A stretch of 64,000 nt of DNA, taken from contig OX328097.1 of the NCBI GenBank assembly GCA_946811185.2, positions 6,620,242-6,684,241 on the forward strand, read 5' to 3'. This DNA is from Hippopus hippopus. Taxonomy: Eukaryota > Mollusca > Bivalvia > Cardiida > Cardiidae. Both the position numbers and the translations under genes were made by a program. Positions 1-10,649 of the stretch are shown here, in pieces. Numbering within the stretch: position 1 is the stretch's first letter; each line of letters begins with the position of its first letter. The notes beneath the pieces are model-generated. The model worked only from the letters and a program-made list of their open reading frames with translations, ran no database searches and had not been told where the DNA came from.

Positions 1-42
1 GAGAGAGAGGAACAGACAGACAGAGACAGAGAGAGACAGAGC
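1..42. repeat. GA-rich simple repeat
   Basis: A run of gagagaga and gacagacaga units at the left edge. It is a purine-rich microsatellite and may continue outside the window. Confidence 0.85.
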
Positions 43-123
43 TTGACAAAATGCTTAAGTGCTTTGTTGTTTTGTTGTACACAATTAGTAATTTTGTCCA
101 TCTACAATTTGCATTTGTCCTAT

Positions 124-625
124 AGAGCCAGTCATGCTATGGCAAAAGGGGGTTTAGTGCATATCCGTGATGCATGGTACCAAATGTCGTCACATAAGCA
201 TTGACCCACAGAACAAACACTTTGTCTAATGGGTTGCAGCACGCGAAAAGGGGCATTCGGACATTTACGTAAAGTGCCGTCTCGGATCAGCCTGCGCACT
301 CCGCGCAGGCTAATCCGAGATGGCACTTTACGACTACATTAGATTTTTTCCTACAGTAGACCTGCGTGAAACAGAAAATTACATAAAAACGGAAAGTGTC
401 GTTTCGGATTAGCCTGCGCGGACTGTGCAGGCTGATCCGAGACGACACTTTACGCAAATGTCCGAATGCCCCTTTTCACGTGTTGCAGGCCAAATCTGAA
501 TAGTCATTGGGCATCCAGAAAATTTACCACAGCAAGAAGTTTCGACCGCGGTCAGCATGCGCGGATGGCGCAGTCTGACCTGGGTAGAAAGTTCTTGCAG
601 ATGTATTAAGCCCCTTTTTCACAGA
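124..625. mobile_element. H1-type hairpin MITE, interrupted by an H2 element
   Basis: The left part (124-235) carries the H1 start: gagcca..catgct, then aaaagggggttta and gtcacataa. The right part (490-625) carries the H1 core palindrome (gtcagcatgcgcgg / gcgcagtctgacctgg) and the closing attaagcccctttttcacag. The two halves of one element of about 260 bp are separated by an H2 element. H1 recurs at 10.4, 10.65, 15.8, 16.1, 35.0, 49.1 and 55.6 kb. It has no coding capacity, so it is a non-autonomous element. Confidence 0.75.
236..489. mobile_element. H2-type hairpin MITE nested in H1
   Basis: Terminal inverted repeats are ttgcagcacgcgaaaagggg at the left and ccccttttcacgtgttgcag at the right. 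Inside are two GC-rich hairpins built on gcctgcgcactccgcgcagg and gcctgcgcggactgtgcagg, flanked by actttacg. The same element, 3'-truncated, is at 12.04 kb. It interrupts an H1 element, so it inserted later. Confidence 0.8.
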
Positions 626-649
626 CAGTTTTTGGCGACAGTATCTTCG

Positions 650-770
650 ATTATGTCGGACAATGAAAATGTAAGATCAGACTGCACATTGTGTGCAGTC
701 TGATCTTAATCTTCACTGTCTGCAATAGCACATAGGTTCGTGCTCAGTGTCGTCAAGGTCTAAGGCGAAT
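650..770. mobile_element. P1 hairpin MITE fragment
   Basis: The core palindrome agatcagactgcaca / tgtgcagtctgatct is followed by cactgtctgcaa. The ends are eroded. It belongs to the TTAA-flanked P1 family described at 1744. Confidence 0.6.
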
Positions 771-1454
771 GAGGTTTTTACTAGGTATTTAAGGCAATCG
801 TCTGTATTTCTAATGCGTTACTTAAATCTGATTGGATTGTCCTTTTTGAGTGGAATTTCATCCATCAACTTTCGTTCATCGGCTTTTTCCGCCTAGAATG
901 ATCTTGGTCGGTCGACTACTTGAACCCATGTACGGAACATGCCGAAAGAAGTCGGTCACGACATTAATGTACGAAATACACCGAGGTTCCGAACAGTCCG
1001 AATATACCAATTCAATTATGTATCCCAGACACTTTAAGCAAAACAATCTATCAACGTTGCAACCAGAGTGCACCATATTACGTATATAATATAATTGTAT
1101 TAAACACGGAGAGAAAGGCAGCGCCGCTATGGGAATAGAAATGAGTATTTTCTATTAAGATAATAACTCTAAAAAAAGATTTGAATGACAGGCTTATTTT
1201 GAATAGGATTGTATTTGATATAGCATTTCACTGTTTTGTCTGTAGCGATATATTGATAAGAGGAATTGCCTTGTTGAGAATCTCAGCGTAAATCTTTGCA
1301 AACATCAAGTAACTCGATGAAGTGCCAAACCTATGTATTGGACAATTTTACCAAGTGAAACCTTTTCACAATTATACTTTAAAGCTCTTTTAAAAGTTTT
1401 ATATTACGATTATCTTCGTTTAAGAATACTTATTTCATATCGAATGAGATAAGT
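771..1454. other. Intergenic stretch, nothing recognised
   Basis: Overlapping ORFs of at most 79 codons occur on both strands at 850-1089. They show no motif and no splice context that makes them convincing. No repeat family of this window was seen here. Confidence 0.5.
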
Positions 1455-1457
1455 TCA

Positions 1458-1632
1458 TGCAACTTATACCGATCTCTCTCGATTCTGCTTCCTGGAAACT
1501 ACCCCAGTACACGCACCGAATGTGTGGGCCAATTAACAGTCCTATACTAACACCCTCACCCGAAAATCGAACTTGGGACCTTAAGTTTGCAAGGCCGCCG
1601 CTCTACCTCACGACCACGGACATTACAAATTA
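1458..1632 (-). mobile_element. tRNA-headed SINE fragment
   Basis: Read on the minus strand, a box A-like tggtcgtgaggtagagcgg is followed about 40 bases later by a box B-like caagttcgattttcgg, the spacing of a Pol III tRNA promoter. The rest does not fold as a complete tRNA, so a SINE head is the better call. Confidence 0.55.
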
Positions 1633-1743
1633 TCTTGATCGTACTGTATGTTCTATGTAGTCTTATCTTGATCTGTACAGTCTGCAAAAGTTAGTAAGTT
1701 GTGCTCGTAGCATTTATTATAATGAGGGTTCACTTAATGCATT

Positions 1744-1954
1744 TTAACCCTTAGGCTGCTAAGCGCGACTCACTGACCTATTGCGGACGGTGTAGATCAA
1801 GATCAGACTGCACAAAACGTGCAGTCTGATCTGTGATCTACACTGTCCGATAGAGACATATTTCTCTTCAAAAAATAAGTTTGAAATATAATTATTCGGG
1901 CTTTTACAATTGGTTTGAAAGTTCATTTCATTTATTTAGCAGGATAAGGGTTAA
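1744..1954. mobile_element. P1 MITE, full length, TTAA-flanked
   Basis: It starts TTAACCCTTAGGCTGCTAA and ends TTTAGCAGGATAAGGGTTAA, so the ends are inverted repeats bounded by TTAA. The centre is a near-perfect hairpin (gatcagactgcac / gtgcagtctgatc) inside cagtgtagatc / gatctacactgtcc. TTAA target duplications and CCCT/AGGG termini are typical of piggyBac-superfamily elements. There is no ORF, so it must be mobilised in trans. Confidence 0.8.
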
Positions 1955-2039
1955 ACCATATACCGGTAATACCAAATAAATGAGCAACGCGCTGGAAAAA
2001 AGCGAGTTTTACGCATCTTAGTAATGATACGTAGCAAGT

Positions 2040-2158
2040 AGTCGCATTAGATGAATCCACTTTGTCTAAAAACTGGCTGAATAAGAGGTAGAATGGTTCT
2101 TTGACATGCAGAAAATTCACTATTAGCAAAAAGAATCGATCCAGGTCAGCCTATGCGG
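2040..2158. mobile_element. H1 MITE fragment
   Basis: Contains the H1 internal segment gaggtagaatggttctttga, then cagaaaattcac and ccaggtcagcctatgcgg. It stops before the second arm. Confidence 0.5.
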
Positions 2159-2164
2159 ACTACT

Positions 2165-2297
2165 TAATTTCAACGTAACACGATTTTTGATTGGTTAAAC
2201 CAAATGGTTTAGCAAATCAGAAATTGTCTTACTTTCTAAATCTAGCATGAAACAGACTAAGAATGTAATTAAGATTTTTTTGTAAATAGGGGCCCTA
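2165..2297. mobile_element. G-type hairpin MITE fragment
   Basis: Contains gattggttaaacc / ggtttagcaaatcag, the hairpin centre of the family found complete at 11.5 kb, plus the tail actaagaatg..aaataggggccc. Confidence 0.5.
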
Positions 2298-2683
2298 ATC
2301 GAGCAATTGAAATTCAGCCATAGTAGTTCTAGACCAAGGCAGACATTTCAGTACATATACTGCTATTTTATCGACATATTTTGACATTTTCATAGAAACT
2401 GTGACGGTACTATTGTTAACTCGTCTGCTCATTCCTTCTTTATAGAATTCATGGCAGCTCTATTTGACTCAGTCTGCTTCTTGTGTGAACTATGTTTTTC
2501 TTGTGTTGGAGAATGTAAATGGCTCTGAAAAGCAGCATAATTATGGCAAACTCATTAATGCAATATCCTTTGACCAAATCTCATTTAGACAGTTTATCAT
2601 ATAACTACCATCTTATGGCACGTTTAAGGTCAAACATCATGTTTTATAAATTCCAAAACTAATCTCTTTATTTTGATAAAGAT

Positions 2684-2916
2684 ATCAACCCTTTATCACA
2701 CAATTACGAGTTTTAATGATCCTGAAGTTGAAGACTTTTGAAATCATTAAGTGAAAAGGAGAAAATGCTGGTACCCAGCATTTTCCCCTGTACCCAGAAT
2801 GTTTCCTATCTTTTCAAAAATAATTTCCACCATTTGAGCCACTTTTAATTTATTGTCTGCAAATGCGTTGAATTTAGAAAAGTCCAAATTGTTATCGTTT
2901 GATAAAGGGTTTAATA
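2684..2916. mobile_element. P2 hairpin MITE
   Basis: Starts caaccctttatcac and ends gataaagggttt. The central palindrome is gaaaatgctgg / cccagcattttc. The arm contains the family word tctgcaaatgcgttgaat. P2 is the commonest repeat here, with more than 20 copies, and shares the TTAACCCTTT end with P1. Confidence 0.75.
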
Positions 2917-3056
2917 CAGGTGGGTGAGCCACTCCTGAATACCACATTCCGTTTCAAACAATTTCACTTCCGTTCTATTTGGATCCTTGAAACAAACATG
3001 AAGTCATTGGTACATGTATATGTAGAACAACTCCAAAGACACATTTTACCTGACAT

Positions 3057-3238
3057 TTAAGCTGGCGAGCGCGGAACCTTTGCAGACAGTGTAGGTCCAT
3101 GATCAGACTGCACAGAACGTGCAGTCTGATCATGGACCTACACTGTCCGGTTAGAAGATACTTTTCCCCCAAAAAATACCTTTGAAAAAAGCAATGTTTG
3201 CGTTTTTGCTATCGGCTTGAAAATTTTAGGCCTACCCA
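3057..3238. mobile_element. P1 hairpin MITE
   Basis: Centre gatcagactgcac / gtgcagtctgatc within cagtgtaggtccat / atggacctacactg. The ends are partly eroded (tttaagctgg; the right end abuts a P2 copy). Confidence 0.75.
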
Positions 3239-3492
3239 AATTGAAAGCATTTGCACACGACACATTCAGTGTGACTTAAATGGTTGGAATTGTCTTTGAA
3301 GGGGTAGAAAACTTTCTGATTAGTAGCTTTTTCTCCTTTTCCCACATTGTATTCTACCCTTTCAAAAATAAATCCAATTATTTCAGCCGAATTTAGTTTT
3401 TCGTCTGCAAATGCTTTCAGTATAGTTGAGTCGAAAATTTTGTCGTCTGGTAAGGAATGTAAACAAGGGATTGTTACACAAAAGCTTAACAC
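3236..3492. mobile_element. P2 hairpin MITE
   Basis: Contains aaattgaaagcatttgc, ggggtagaaaac and ctttttctccttttcccac arranged as in other P2 copies. The centre is diverged. The 86-codon minus-strand ORF over it is a by-product of the repeat. Confidence 0.7.
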
Positions 3493-3507
3493 TGTTTAAA
3501 AAGATTT

Positions 3508-3742
3508 TAACCGTCCTTACCAAAGGGAAAAAATTTAGACTGGTCCAAATTCAAAGCATTTGCAGACGACTATCTAAATGCGACTAAAATTGATGGAACT
3601 TGTCTTTGATAGGGTAGAAAACATTGTGGGAAAAGAAGAAAATGCTGGTCACCAGCATTTTCTCTTTTTCCCACAACGTTTTTCAAAAATCTTTTTCCTC
3701 ATGATTGTTTGAACTCCGGATTGTGTGGTAAAGGGCTAAAAG
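3508..3742. mobile_element. P2 hairpin MITE
   Basis: Starts ttttaaccgtccttacc and ends ggtaaagggctaa. The central palindrome is gaaaatgctgg..ccagcattttc. Confidence 0.75.
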
Positions 3743-4134
3743 ATGTTAATCGGATATTACTTTGTGGCTTGGAAGAAAAAAAAGGGCATACAAACAGTCT
3801 CGACTAATTAGATTGCTAGTCTCAGAACTAAGAATCAAGAACGTTATTAAAAATATTAGGTTGGTAATGTTCACAAATTGTAGCTGTACTTCCTTCTCAG
3901 GAAATGTCTGTTCGAGCGTATACTTTGAAATCTACATATTCGAGTAATCGCTTGTTTGTGTTAATAAGTGTTTTACTTTCATAATTATAAGCAATTTTTA
4001 CCATGCTTTCTTCTGGAAAGCCATTTCGAATTTCCTTTCTATTGACCATTAACACAACATTAACACCTAAATAAATCAGATGGACGTTTCATATTTAAGA
4101 TGCACGTACAACTATTGAAAGGCTGTTCTCATCA

Positions 4135-4261
4135 TAACAAACCGTATCGGATAGTCTAAATCGGAGATCAGATTGCACGTTTTGTACAGTCTGATTTTCA
4201 TCTACACTGTCCGCAAAAGGTTATGAGCTCATAGCATCGCAGTAAGCAGTCTAAGGGTTAA
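4135..4261. mobile_element. P1 MITE, right end TTAA
   Basis: The core gatcagattgcacg / gtacagtctgat is followed by catctacactgtccgc, and the element closes gtctaagggttaa. The left end is eroded. Confidence 0.65.
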
Positions 4262-4384
4262 TATTTTATCTATAGATGAGCGAGATGCTTCATGGATTTT
4301 TATGGCTGTTGAACGGGTGCAAGCTAAATAATTAACGAAAATGATAACCTGCGTGAAAAAGCGACATAATGAATACAGGAATCC

Positions 4385-4471
4385 TTCTTGGCTCAGTGGT
4401 TAATGTGTTGGGTGTGTAACCGCGTTATCCTGGCTCAGAACCATCTGGTCTGACACTGAACAATCGTCTGG
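4385..4471 (+). repeat. tRNA-like leader before minisatellite
   Basis: Box A-like ttggctcagtggttaatg lies about 35 bases before cctggctcagaacc, a weak box B. It abuts the 75-bp array and may be the tRNA-like head of the repeat that was amplified. Confidence 0.35.
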
Positions 4472-5070
4472 CACTCGTTGCGAGAATGCATCCTTGGGCA
4501 AGCAGAACCAAGATAAGTTCTTATAAAATCCGGAAGCATATGAAAGCACTGGTTGCGAGAATGCGTCTTTGGGCAAGGAAAACCAAGCTTAGATCTAGTA
4601 AAATCCGGAAGCATATGGTGGCACTTGTTGCGAGAATGAATCCCTTGGCAAGCAAAACCAATCATAGAGCAAGTAAAACACGGAAGCATATGGTGGCACT
4701 GGTTGCGAGAATGCCCCCTTGTGCAAGAACGACCAAGCTTAGTACTAGTGAAATCCGGAAGCATTTGGTGGCACTGGTTGCGAGAATGTGTCCTTTGGCA
4801 ACCAAAACCAAGCGTAGTACTAGTAAAATCTGGAAGCATATGGTGGCACTGGTTGCGAGAAAGCATCCTTGGGCAAGTAAAACCAAGCTTTGAGCTAGTA
4901 AAGTCCGAGGAACATATAGTGGCACTGGTTGTGAGAATGCGTCCTTGGATGAGCAAAACCAAGCTTAGTGTTGGAAAACTCTGAAACCATCTGGTGGCGC
5001 GGGCTGCGAGAATGCGTCCTTTGTCAAACAAAATCAAGCTTAGTACTTGTAAAGTCCGGGGAGGATATGA
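4472..5070. repeat. 75-bp minisatellite, about 8 units
   Basis: Units begin at about 4472, 4547, 4622, 4697, 4772, 4847, 4923 and 4998. Consensus words are cactggttgcgagaatgc, gggcaag.aaaaccaagctt, and aaatccggaagcatatggtgg (split here by point changes). A 75-bp period is 25 codons, so ORFs stay open on both strands and in several frames, including a 200-codon minus-strand ORF with 25-residue Cys/His-containing repeats. Simultaneous openness in several frames argues that these ORFs are artefacts of the period. Confidence 0.9.
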
Positions 5071-5344
5071 ATATTATGTTACAGATATGCAAATGAAAAA
5101 GCGTTTAAAGCTGCGTGAAACACTTTTCATACTCACAAAAAATAAACCCTGGTCTTTATGAATCATGAATACCTTTGTATGTTTCTATGACATCTACCAT
5201 CGGTTTATTTCGCACATAATCGTCTGATTTCTATCGGCATTTTCCGTATATAAAAGAAAGAACTGACGAGTATGCACTGAAAACGACGAGAGAGGTCTAC
5301 GAGCAATGTAAATTACAAGAATACTGCTGCTTTAACACTTTTAA

Positions 5345-5537
5345 CAAACACTTCACGGTATTTATGACCCTTGGAAAGAGGGCTGTTGAAAACATTGTGG
5401 GATAAGGAGAAAATGCTAGTAACCAACATTTTCTCCTTTTCCTGACATCTTTTTAACCCTGTCAGAGATCTTCAGTTCATTTGTACCAATCTTGAATTTG
5501 AAAGAGTCTAAAATTTGCCGTTTGGAAAAGGGTTAAT
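5345..5537. mobile_element. P2 hairpin MITE
   Basis: gaaaacattgtgggataagg, gaaaatgctagt / accaacattttc and the ending ggaaaagggttaatt. The left end lacks a clear TTAA. Confidence 0.65.
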
Positions 5538-5565
5538 TAAACTCTAGAATCCTTATATACCGTCC

Positions 5566-5737
5566 ATTCTCAAGAAAGTTCTTAGTCTTGTTCTCCAAAA
5601 TTTTCGAATTTTGAAAGTTACAAAACTTCTGATTGGCTAAACTATTTGGTTTTGCCAATCAGAAGTTGTTTTACTTTCAAATTTGGAAAATCCTGCAGAA
5701 TTACACTAAGAATGCTTGAATACAGACCCTAATACAT
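5566..5737. mobile_element. G-type hairpin MITE
   Basis: Arms tctcaagaaagttcttag / actaagaatgcttga and centre ctgattggctaaac / ttgccaatcagaag. Same family as 11.5 kb. Confidence 0.65.
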
Positions 5738-6194
5738 GAATACAATTGTACTATGCTTTTTTATGCAAACATTTTATTATACTTAGCCAAAGTCGCCGGA
5801 ATTGGCTTAATAAACACGCAAAGATACCTAAAAGACAGAAGAACCCGAACAACATCGGGAGATATACCATTATAATAATAACCGGTGATTTATTATTCAT
5901 ATAGAAAGTTCATTATATGGAATTCCAGAGGGGATAAAACACTTTGAAGTGAATCGTTGAACCACTTTTTCGGCCTTTCTTCTGATTACTATCAATAAAT
6001 GGATTTTTTTTCCATCAGTTAGCGACCAACAGTGAACTCTAAAACAACAGTTTGTTTACAAAACAGCAATTTTATCTTTGCTTTTAGTTTGTTTCTAGTA
6101 ATTCGTAGTCTTTTCTTTTCGGGAAAGGGACCATTCTAGCATTGTGGTCGTAGAATCCGTAATAAGCCGTCGTTGGTACAGGGCGCATCTACAT

Positions 6195-6408
6195 TTTAAC
6201 CCTGATCAAATGATGGTGTTTGTCTGTGATCGGATTGTAAACATTATGGGCAAAGGAGAAAATGCTGGTACCAGCATTTTCTCCTTTTCCCACATTGTTT
6301 TCTACCCTTTCAAAGACAATCCCACGATCTGATTTTTTTTTAAATTTGTCGTCTGCATTTGCCTTGAATATTGGTGAGTGTAAAGTTTGCCGTTCGTTGA
6401 AGCGTTTA
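6195..6408. mobile_element. P2 hairpin MITE
   Basis: Left end ttaaccctgatcaaatgatgg. The perfect central palindrome gaaaatgctggtaccagcat reads on into tttctcctttt. Right end cgttgaagcgttta. Confidence 0.75.
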
Positions 6409-6855
6409 AGCAATACCAAGCTGCTCAATTGTTAAAATCATACAATGAAATCGTAGTCAGATATAAATTATTGATATGATAGCGTCGTTCTAAACCGTGT
6501 CGACTCAGCATAGCGACGTATGTAAAGAATACATTGTTTGTGATTGGAGATGAAAGGTTGTAAAGCAAGGATAAGTAGGCTACATATTGGGAGGCAGAGC
6601 TAACCGCGTATAACATGCAGCATGATACCTGCACAGTTCGAGGCACCAACCGTCAATTCCGCTTATTTCTTTTCTCCACCGACACCAGCATTCTTGTAAA
6701 TAACCTTGTTTCAAGTCCCAGACATCGCAAAGTAAGACGTTTTCACTAGATCGTGAATTACCTAGTCTCAATAATGAGACATTTATGAGGGTTTTTTTTT
6801 TTCATATTTAGACGTTACATTTAATGTATACCGTAACGTCGTAAGACCATTATTA
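6409..6855. other. Intergenic stretch, nothing recognised
   Basis: Only short overlapping ORFs under 75 codons, without motifs or shared repeat family. Confidence 0.45.
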
Positions 6856-6999
6856 GTTGTACGGTCAGGTGGCAGGGGAATTGGAAACTTGTTCACGGCT
6901 GTGGAGAATAATGTCGCCCCGAGCCGAAGGCGAGGTGGCGATATTATTCTCCACTGCCGTGAACAAGTTTCCAAGTCCCTTGCCACCTGACCGTACAAC
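6856..6999. repeat. Long near-perfect palindrome, 144 bp
   Basis: gttgtacggtcaggtggca at the left matches tgccacctgaccgtacaac at the right. Inside, ggaaacttgttcacggc matches gccgtgaacaagtttcc and gagaataatgtcgcc matches the inner right arm. The centre is near 6927 (gccgaaggcgag). It is probably a hairpin MITE or the end of one. The ORFs read across it on both strands are artefacts of the symmetry. Confidence 0.85.
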
Positions 7000-8340
7000 G
7001 AATTTATTATACTGCAAAGTTTTACCATTCCAATGTGTGTTAAGCGAAATTTACCTGGTTTTTTTTTTGTTTCAAAAATTGAGTACGCTGACGAAGTAGA
7101 ATTTCCCTTCTGAGTGCCCCAATTCAATGAAAAATGACGTCACTGGGAAATGACCTCACTGAAACCTTGGAAAAACGTGCAGTTTGGTGCATAATCTTGA
7201 TGTTAATCTTGATCGACGCCGCCATTTTGGATGTCGTGTTGAAAGTGTAGTCATGTATACGGGGCTCCCGAAAGGGAAACTGCTTTTACGTTGGTTTTGC
7301 CAGTGTACATGATATATATGTTCGGGGGATATTATCCAATCAGATCACGAGAAATTCCTTTGCAGTATAATAACCTGCATTTTCTGGGAGAAAAGCTACT
7401 AACTTTCTCTTTCGTCGATTCAATCCGTATTTCAGCAAAATACAATCAATTTTTTAGCGACACATGACCAAGGTCATTAAAAGTTTCATTACCTAAAGCG
7501 CTTTAAGGAGTCATTTATAACTTGTAAATAAATAAATAAAATAAAATAACGATATTCTGCAGTATTTATCGTGTTTGGTAGCTATTTTGTGTATATTTTG
7601 GGAAAAATGAACATCTCGAGTAAAAGATGAATTAAACTTTTTTATCGTTTGAATTAAAAACATTTGTATTTGAAACGAAGGATTTTTTGAATACGCAAGC
7701 AACACATATGTTCAAGTTCTAGTTTTGTCGTCGGTTTTTGACAATCCTGGGAGTTTAAACGTGCGCACAAAATCTTGCAGAATTTTCGTCCCTCCCTTTT
7801 TTTGCGATCTTCTCTATACTCGGATGTGATTCGTCAAAAATTAGAATTGCATTATATGACAGTTATCTGTACTAGTGAATTACCATGAGCCGAGAGCAGT
7901 TCCGAAAATTGCGTCATATGTTTCACTCTGGTAACTTAGTTTTTACAATGATTAAATAATATTAAACATTTATTATGAAACGCTTATAAGTAACATTTTG
8001 AATGAATGCTGATGATTTAAATTAGTATCTGACAATTAAATGAAGCTACCTTGCGTTTTCAGTTTTATTTTTGAAGCAGTTTCTTATTTGTGGCCAACGA
8101 ACACTATATCAACTGAAAGACGTCTTTCTTTATCAGCAGCCATCTGGACACAAGTAAAAGTATATACAAAGCATTGAAAATAAACGGGGGGAAAAAAGGG
8201 AACCGTTTGATTGCAGGACTTGTTACTGAAACAAACTTTTTCCTAGTGTGACACGGAATTGAAGTGTTTTAAAGTGTTTGTTCTCCGGAAAGAATACATG
8301 TTTTAACTGTGCTATATGAATAAGAAGTACCACCATGCAA
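7000..8340. other. AT-rich intergenic stretch
   Basis: No ORF over 65 codons, no splice-framed exon and no repeat family of this window was recognised. Confidence 0.5.
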
Positions 8341-8344
8341 CCTC

Positions 8345-8578
8345 TAAGTCTTTACCCAATCATTACGAGATTTAACAAACCATAACCAGAGGGCTTTTGG
8401 AAAATTTGTGAGAAAAGAAAAATGCTGTTATCTGCATGTTCTCCTTTTCCCACAAAGTTTTCTTCACTTCAAAAGACAATGTTCAATTTTTGAGTCACAC
8501 TAAATTTGTTGTCAGCAAGTTTTTTTTTTATTTTTTTTGAATAAGGACACGAATTTGTCGAGTCTTTGTAAAGACCCA
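8345..8578. mobile_element. P2 hairpin MITE, diverged
   Basis: ctttacccaatcattacgag at the left. aaaatgctgttatctgcat and tctccttttcccacaaag in the centre. gagtctttgtaaag at the right, with a poly-T interruption. Confidence 0.6.
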
Positions 8579-9379
8579 ACATATCATCATAGTGAGACAA
8601 AATAAAGCTTTTGATTCACAGATACCCAATAACATGTTTGAAATGTTAGGAAATGATAACATTGAAGTTCGCATCGTTTGCACCTAAAAAACTATTTTTC
8701 TCCGGCTGTATTAAAAAGTTCTCGGTTGGTAAAAGTTGCCTTACAAGTAGATTCCAACGTATAGTTTTTTTTAAACGCTGTACCGATACTCTTGCTTAAA
8801 TTAATTACCTATTACCTTTTAATCAGAAAAAAATCTTGTTTAATAATTCAACAAAAAGTTTTTGGAGTCTAGATTTTCAAGAATCAGTTTATTTCAGAAG
8901 TTTTCTCAATTTTTAGTATCTTTCATGTTATTTTGATCCAAATTTATCCAACTACAATCATCTTTATGACGATTTAGGATCAGAGAATTTAGTATCAATA
9001 TATTGAAATTCAGTAAACAAAGAGAGAGAGAAACAAAAACTTACTATTATACTTGGGACTTATTACGCTAAGCCAAAGCTGGTATCAGAAACTGGATTCC
9101 TGAACAATAGCACGAGCACTGACGGATAGATTGTCTCCAATACTTGGTACAATAACACTGTCCCGGAGAAAAAGTTCCATGTGAATTTATTGATAGTTCA
9201 GGCCATTTCCAATATGTCATGCTTCACGCGTTCTGAACAGAGTGAAAATGAAGCTTACTCTTGTCTTTACCTCGTGTTCTTTTTCATTTTTCCATAAGAA
9301 AAAATGCAGCAGACCTTTAAGCTTGCTTTGCCCATATGGCATATTTATTGGTGTCGAACTAATAGTTCTTGTTATGTAG
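8579..9379. other. AT-rich intergenic stretch
   Basis: No supported gene. It includes a short gagagagag tract near 9020. Confidence 0.5.
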
Positions 9380-9577
9380 CAGAGCTCCAGATAGAGGGAG
9401 TAATTTTGATTTCAAAATTGAAAAAAAAAAAAAAATTATTTTCAACTAAACCTTATGTTATGGGTACTCATTAGAATCGTCTCATCGAGACGATTCTAAT
9501 GAGTACCCAAAACACAGAGTTTTGCAGAGAAATGATGCAGTTATTATACCATCACTCCCTCTTATCTGGAGCTCTGA
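9380..9577. mobile_element. Hairpin MITE with 20-bp ends
   Basis: cagagctccagatagaggga at the left is matched by tccctcttatctggagctctg at the right. The centre is a palindrome around ggtactcattagaatcgtct / agacgattctaatgagtacc. It has no ORF and occurs once in this window. Confidence 0.8.
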
Positions 9578-9894
9578 CGTAGCGTCGCCTAAAATGATGT
9601 ACATAGCTTAAATTTGTTAAGATTGGCAAGCTTAAATGGGAAATGTCTGTAGATCTTTAGGGTTACTTGAATTAAGATCTCTGAACCTACTCTGTGTCAA
9701 CCCCACTGCCTTGCCCAAAGTTTATGTTTCAAGTATGTCTACAAGTATAACGAGACCAAATACGGTAATGTTCTATACCGGTCCAATCATGAAGTGCATA
9801 ATTGACATCTTGCATGTTTTCTTTTTGCATAAATTTGAAACCAAAGCCTTTTTATATGTTAAGAGACATCTTAGTTAACTTATCTACTTCCTTG

Positions 9895-10170
9895 TCAAAC
9901 TTTAGTGTTTGAAGGATGCCGTGGAATAGGAACATATCGGTCGATGATGTCTTGGTGATCTGATGCAAGGCCAAGCCTATTGTTAGCATAAACAGATTCT
10001 TTTGTACTAAAAGCATACCATACTACAGGGTTGCCACCCCTAGCTCTTGGTTTGCCCATCTATCCGTTCCATAATGTCTTCTCTGCCGCTGAAATAAAGG
10101 TCATCATTGTCACAGCTAACAGAGATAGCAAACGAAAGGAGATCAAGCATTAAGTCGTTGGAAGTATCAC
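9895..10170 (-). pseudogene. Decayed coding fragment, unidentified
   Basis: Two adjoining minus-strand reading frames look protein-like and meet at a frame change near 10050. The upstream part (about 10165-10050) includes LLSFAISVSCDNDDLYFSG then REDIMERIDGQTK. The downstream part includes GGNPVVWYAFSTKES and LGLASDHQDIIDRYVPIP and stops at 9895. A frameshift or an intron boundary could explain the switch. I do not recognise the family. A transposon-encoded protein or an old host exon are both possible. Confidence 0.3.
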
Positions 10171-10379
10171 CTTTAAGTGCAGTTCAAGTCTTATTATTGC
10201 TCTGCGTTGGATTGAAAAAAATACACTTCAGTTGGCATAAAACTGATTGATTTAGGTCGGTCCATTTCTTTAAGTATTCGTGCGGTAAAAAGGACAAAAT
10301 TGCTGTGAGCTACATGTGTATACGAACAAGTTCGTTTTTGCCTGTCATTATAAATGAGTCGTTGTTCTGGTAAAGAGGG

Positions 10380-10630
10380 GAGGAGGATGTTAATGCATCA
10401 CCGTGATACATTAAATCAAACAAAACGTCACATAATTAGGGATCCATAAAATCTTTTAGTCTGGCAGTTGACTGAATCTGGACAACGAATGGTCCTTGGA
10501 CATGCATAAAATTCACATAAACTAAAAAGTCTCGACCCATGAAAGCCTGCGCAGAATGCACAGGCTGACATGGGTAGATACTTTTGCAGATGCATTAAGT
10601 CCCCTTGTTATACAGCATGGATCATGTGTA
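10380..10630. mobile_element. H1 hairpin MITE
   Basis: gtcacataattagggatcca, tggtccttggacatgc, core gaaagcctgcgcagaatgc / acaggctgacatgg, and the closing attaagtccccttg. Right end diverged. Confidence 0.65.
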
Positions 10631-10649
10631 AATAATGGCACTTGGTATA

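Noticed and set aside
4435..5037. 200-codon Cys/His-repeat ORF that might look like a zinc-binding repeat protein
   Set aside because: The 75-bp tandem array keeps several frames open on both strands, there is no spacing typical of zinc fingers, and no gene structure.
4472..5070. CRISPR-like array
   Set aside because: Units are contiguous 75-bp repeats without distinct spacers, in an animal genome.
6783..7127. 114-codon minus-strand ORF across the palindrome at 6.9 kb
   Set aside because: Both strands give near-identical peptides because of the palindrome. No independent coding evidence.
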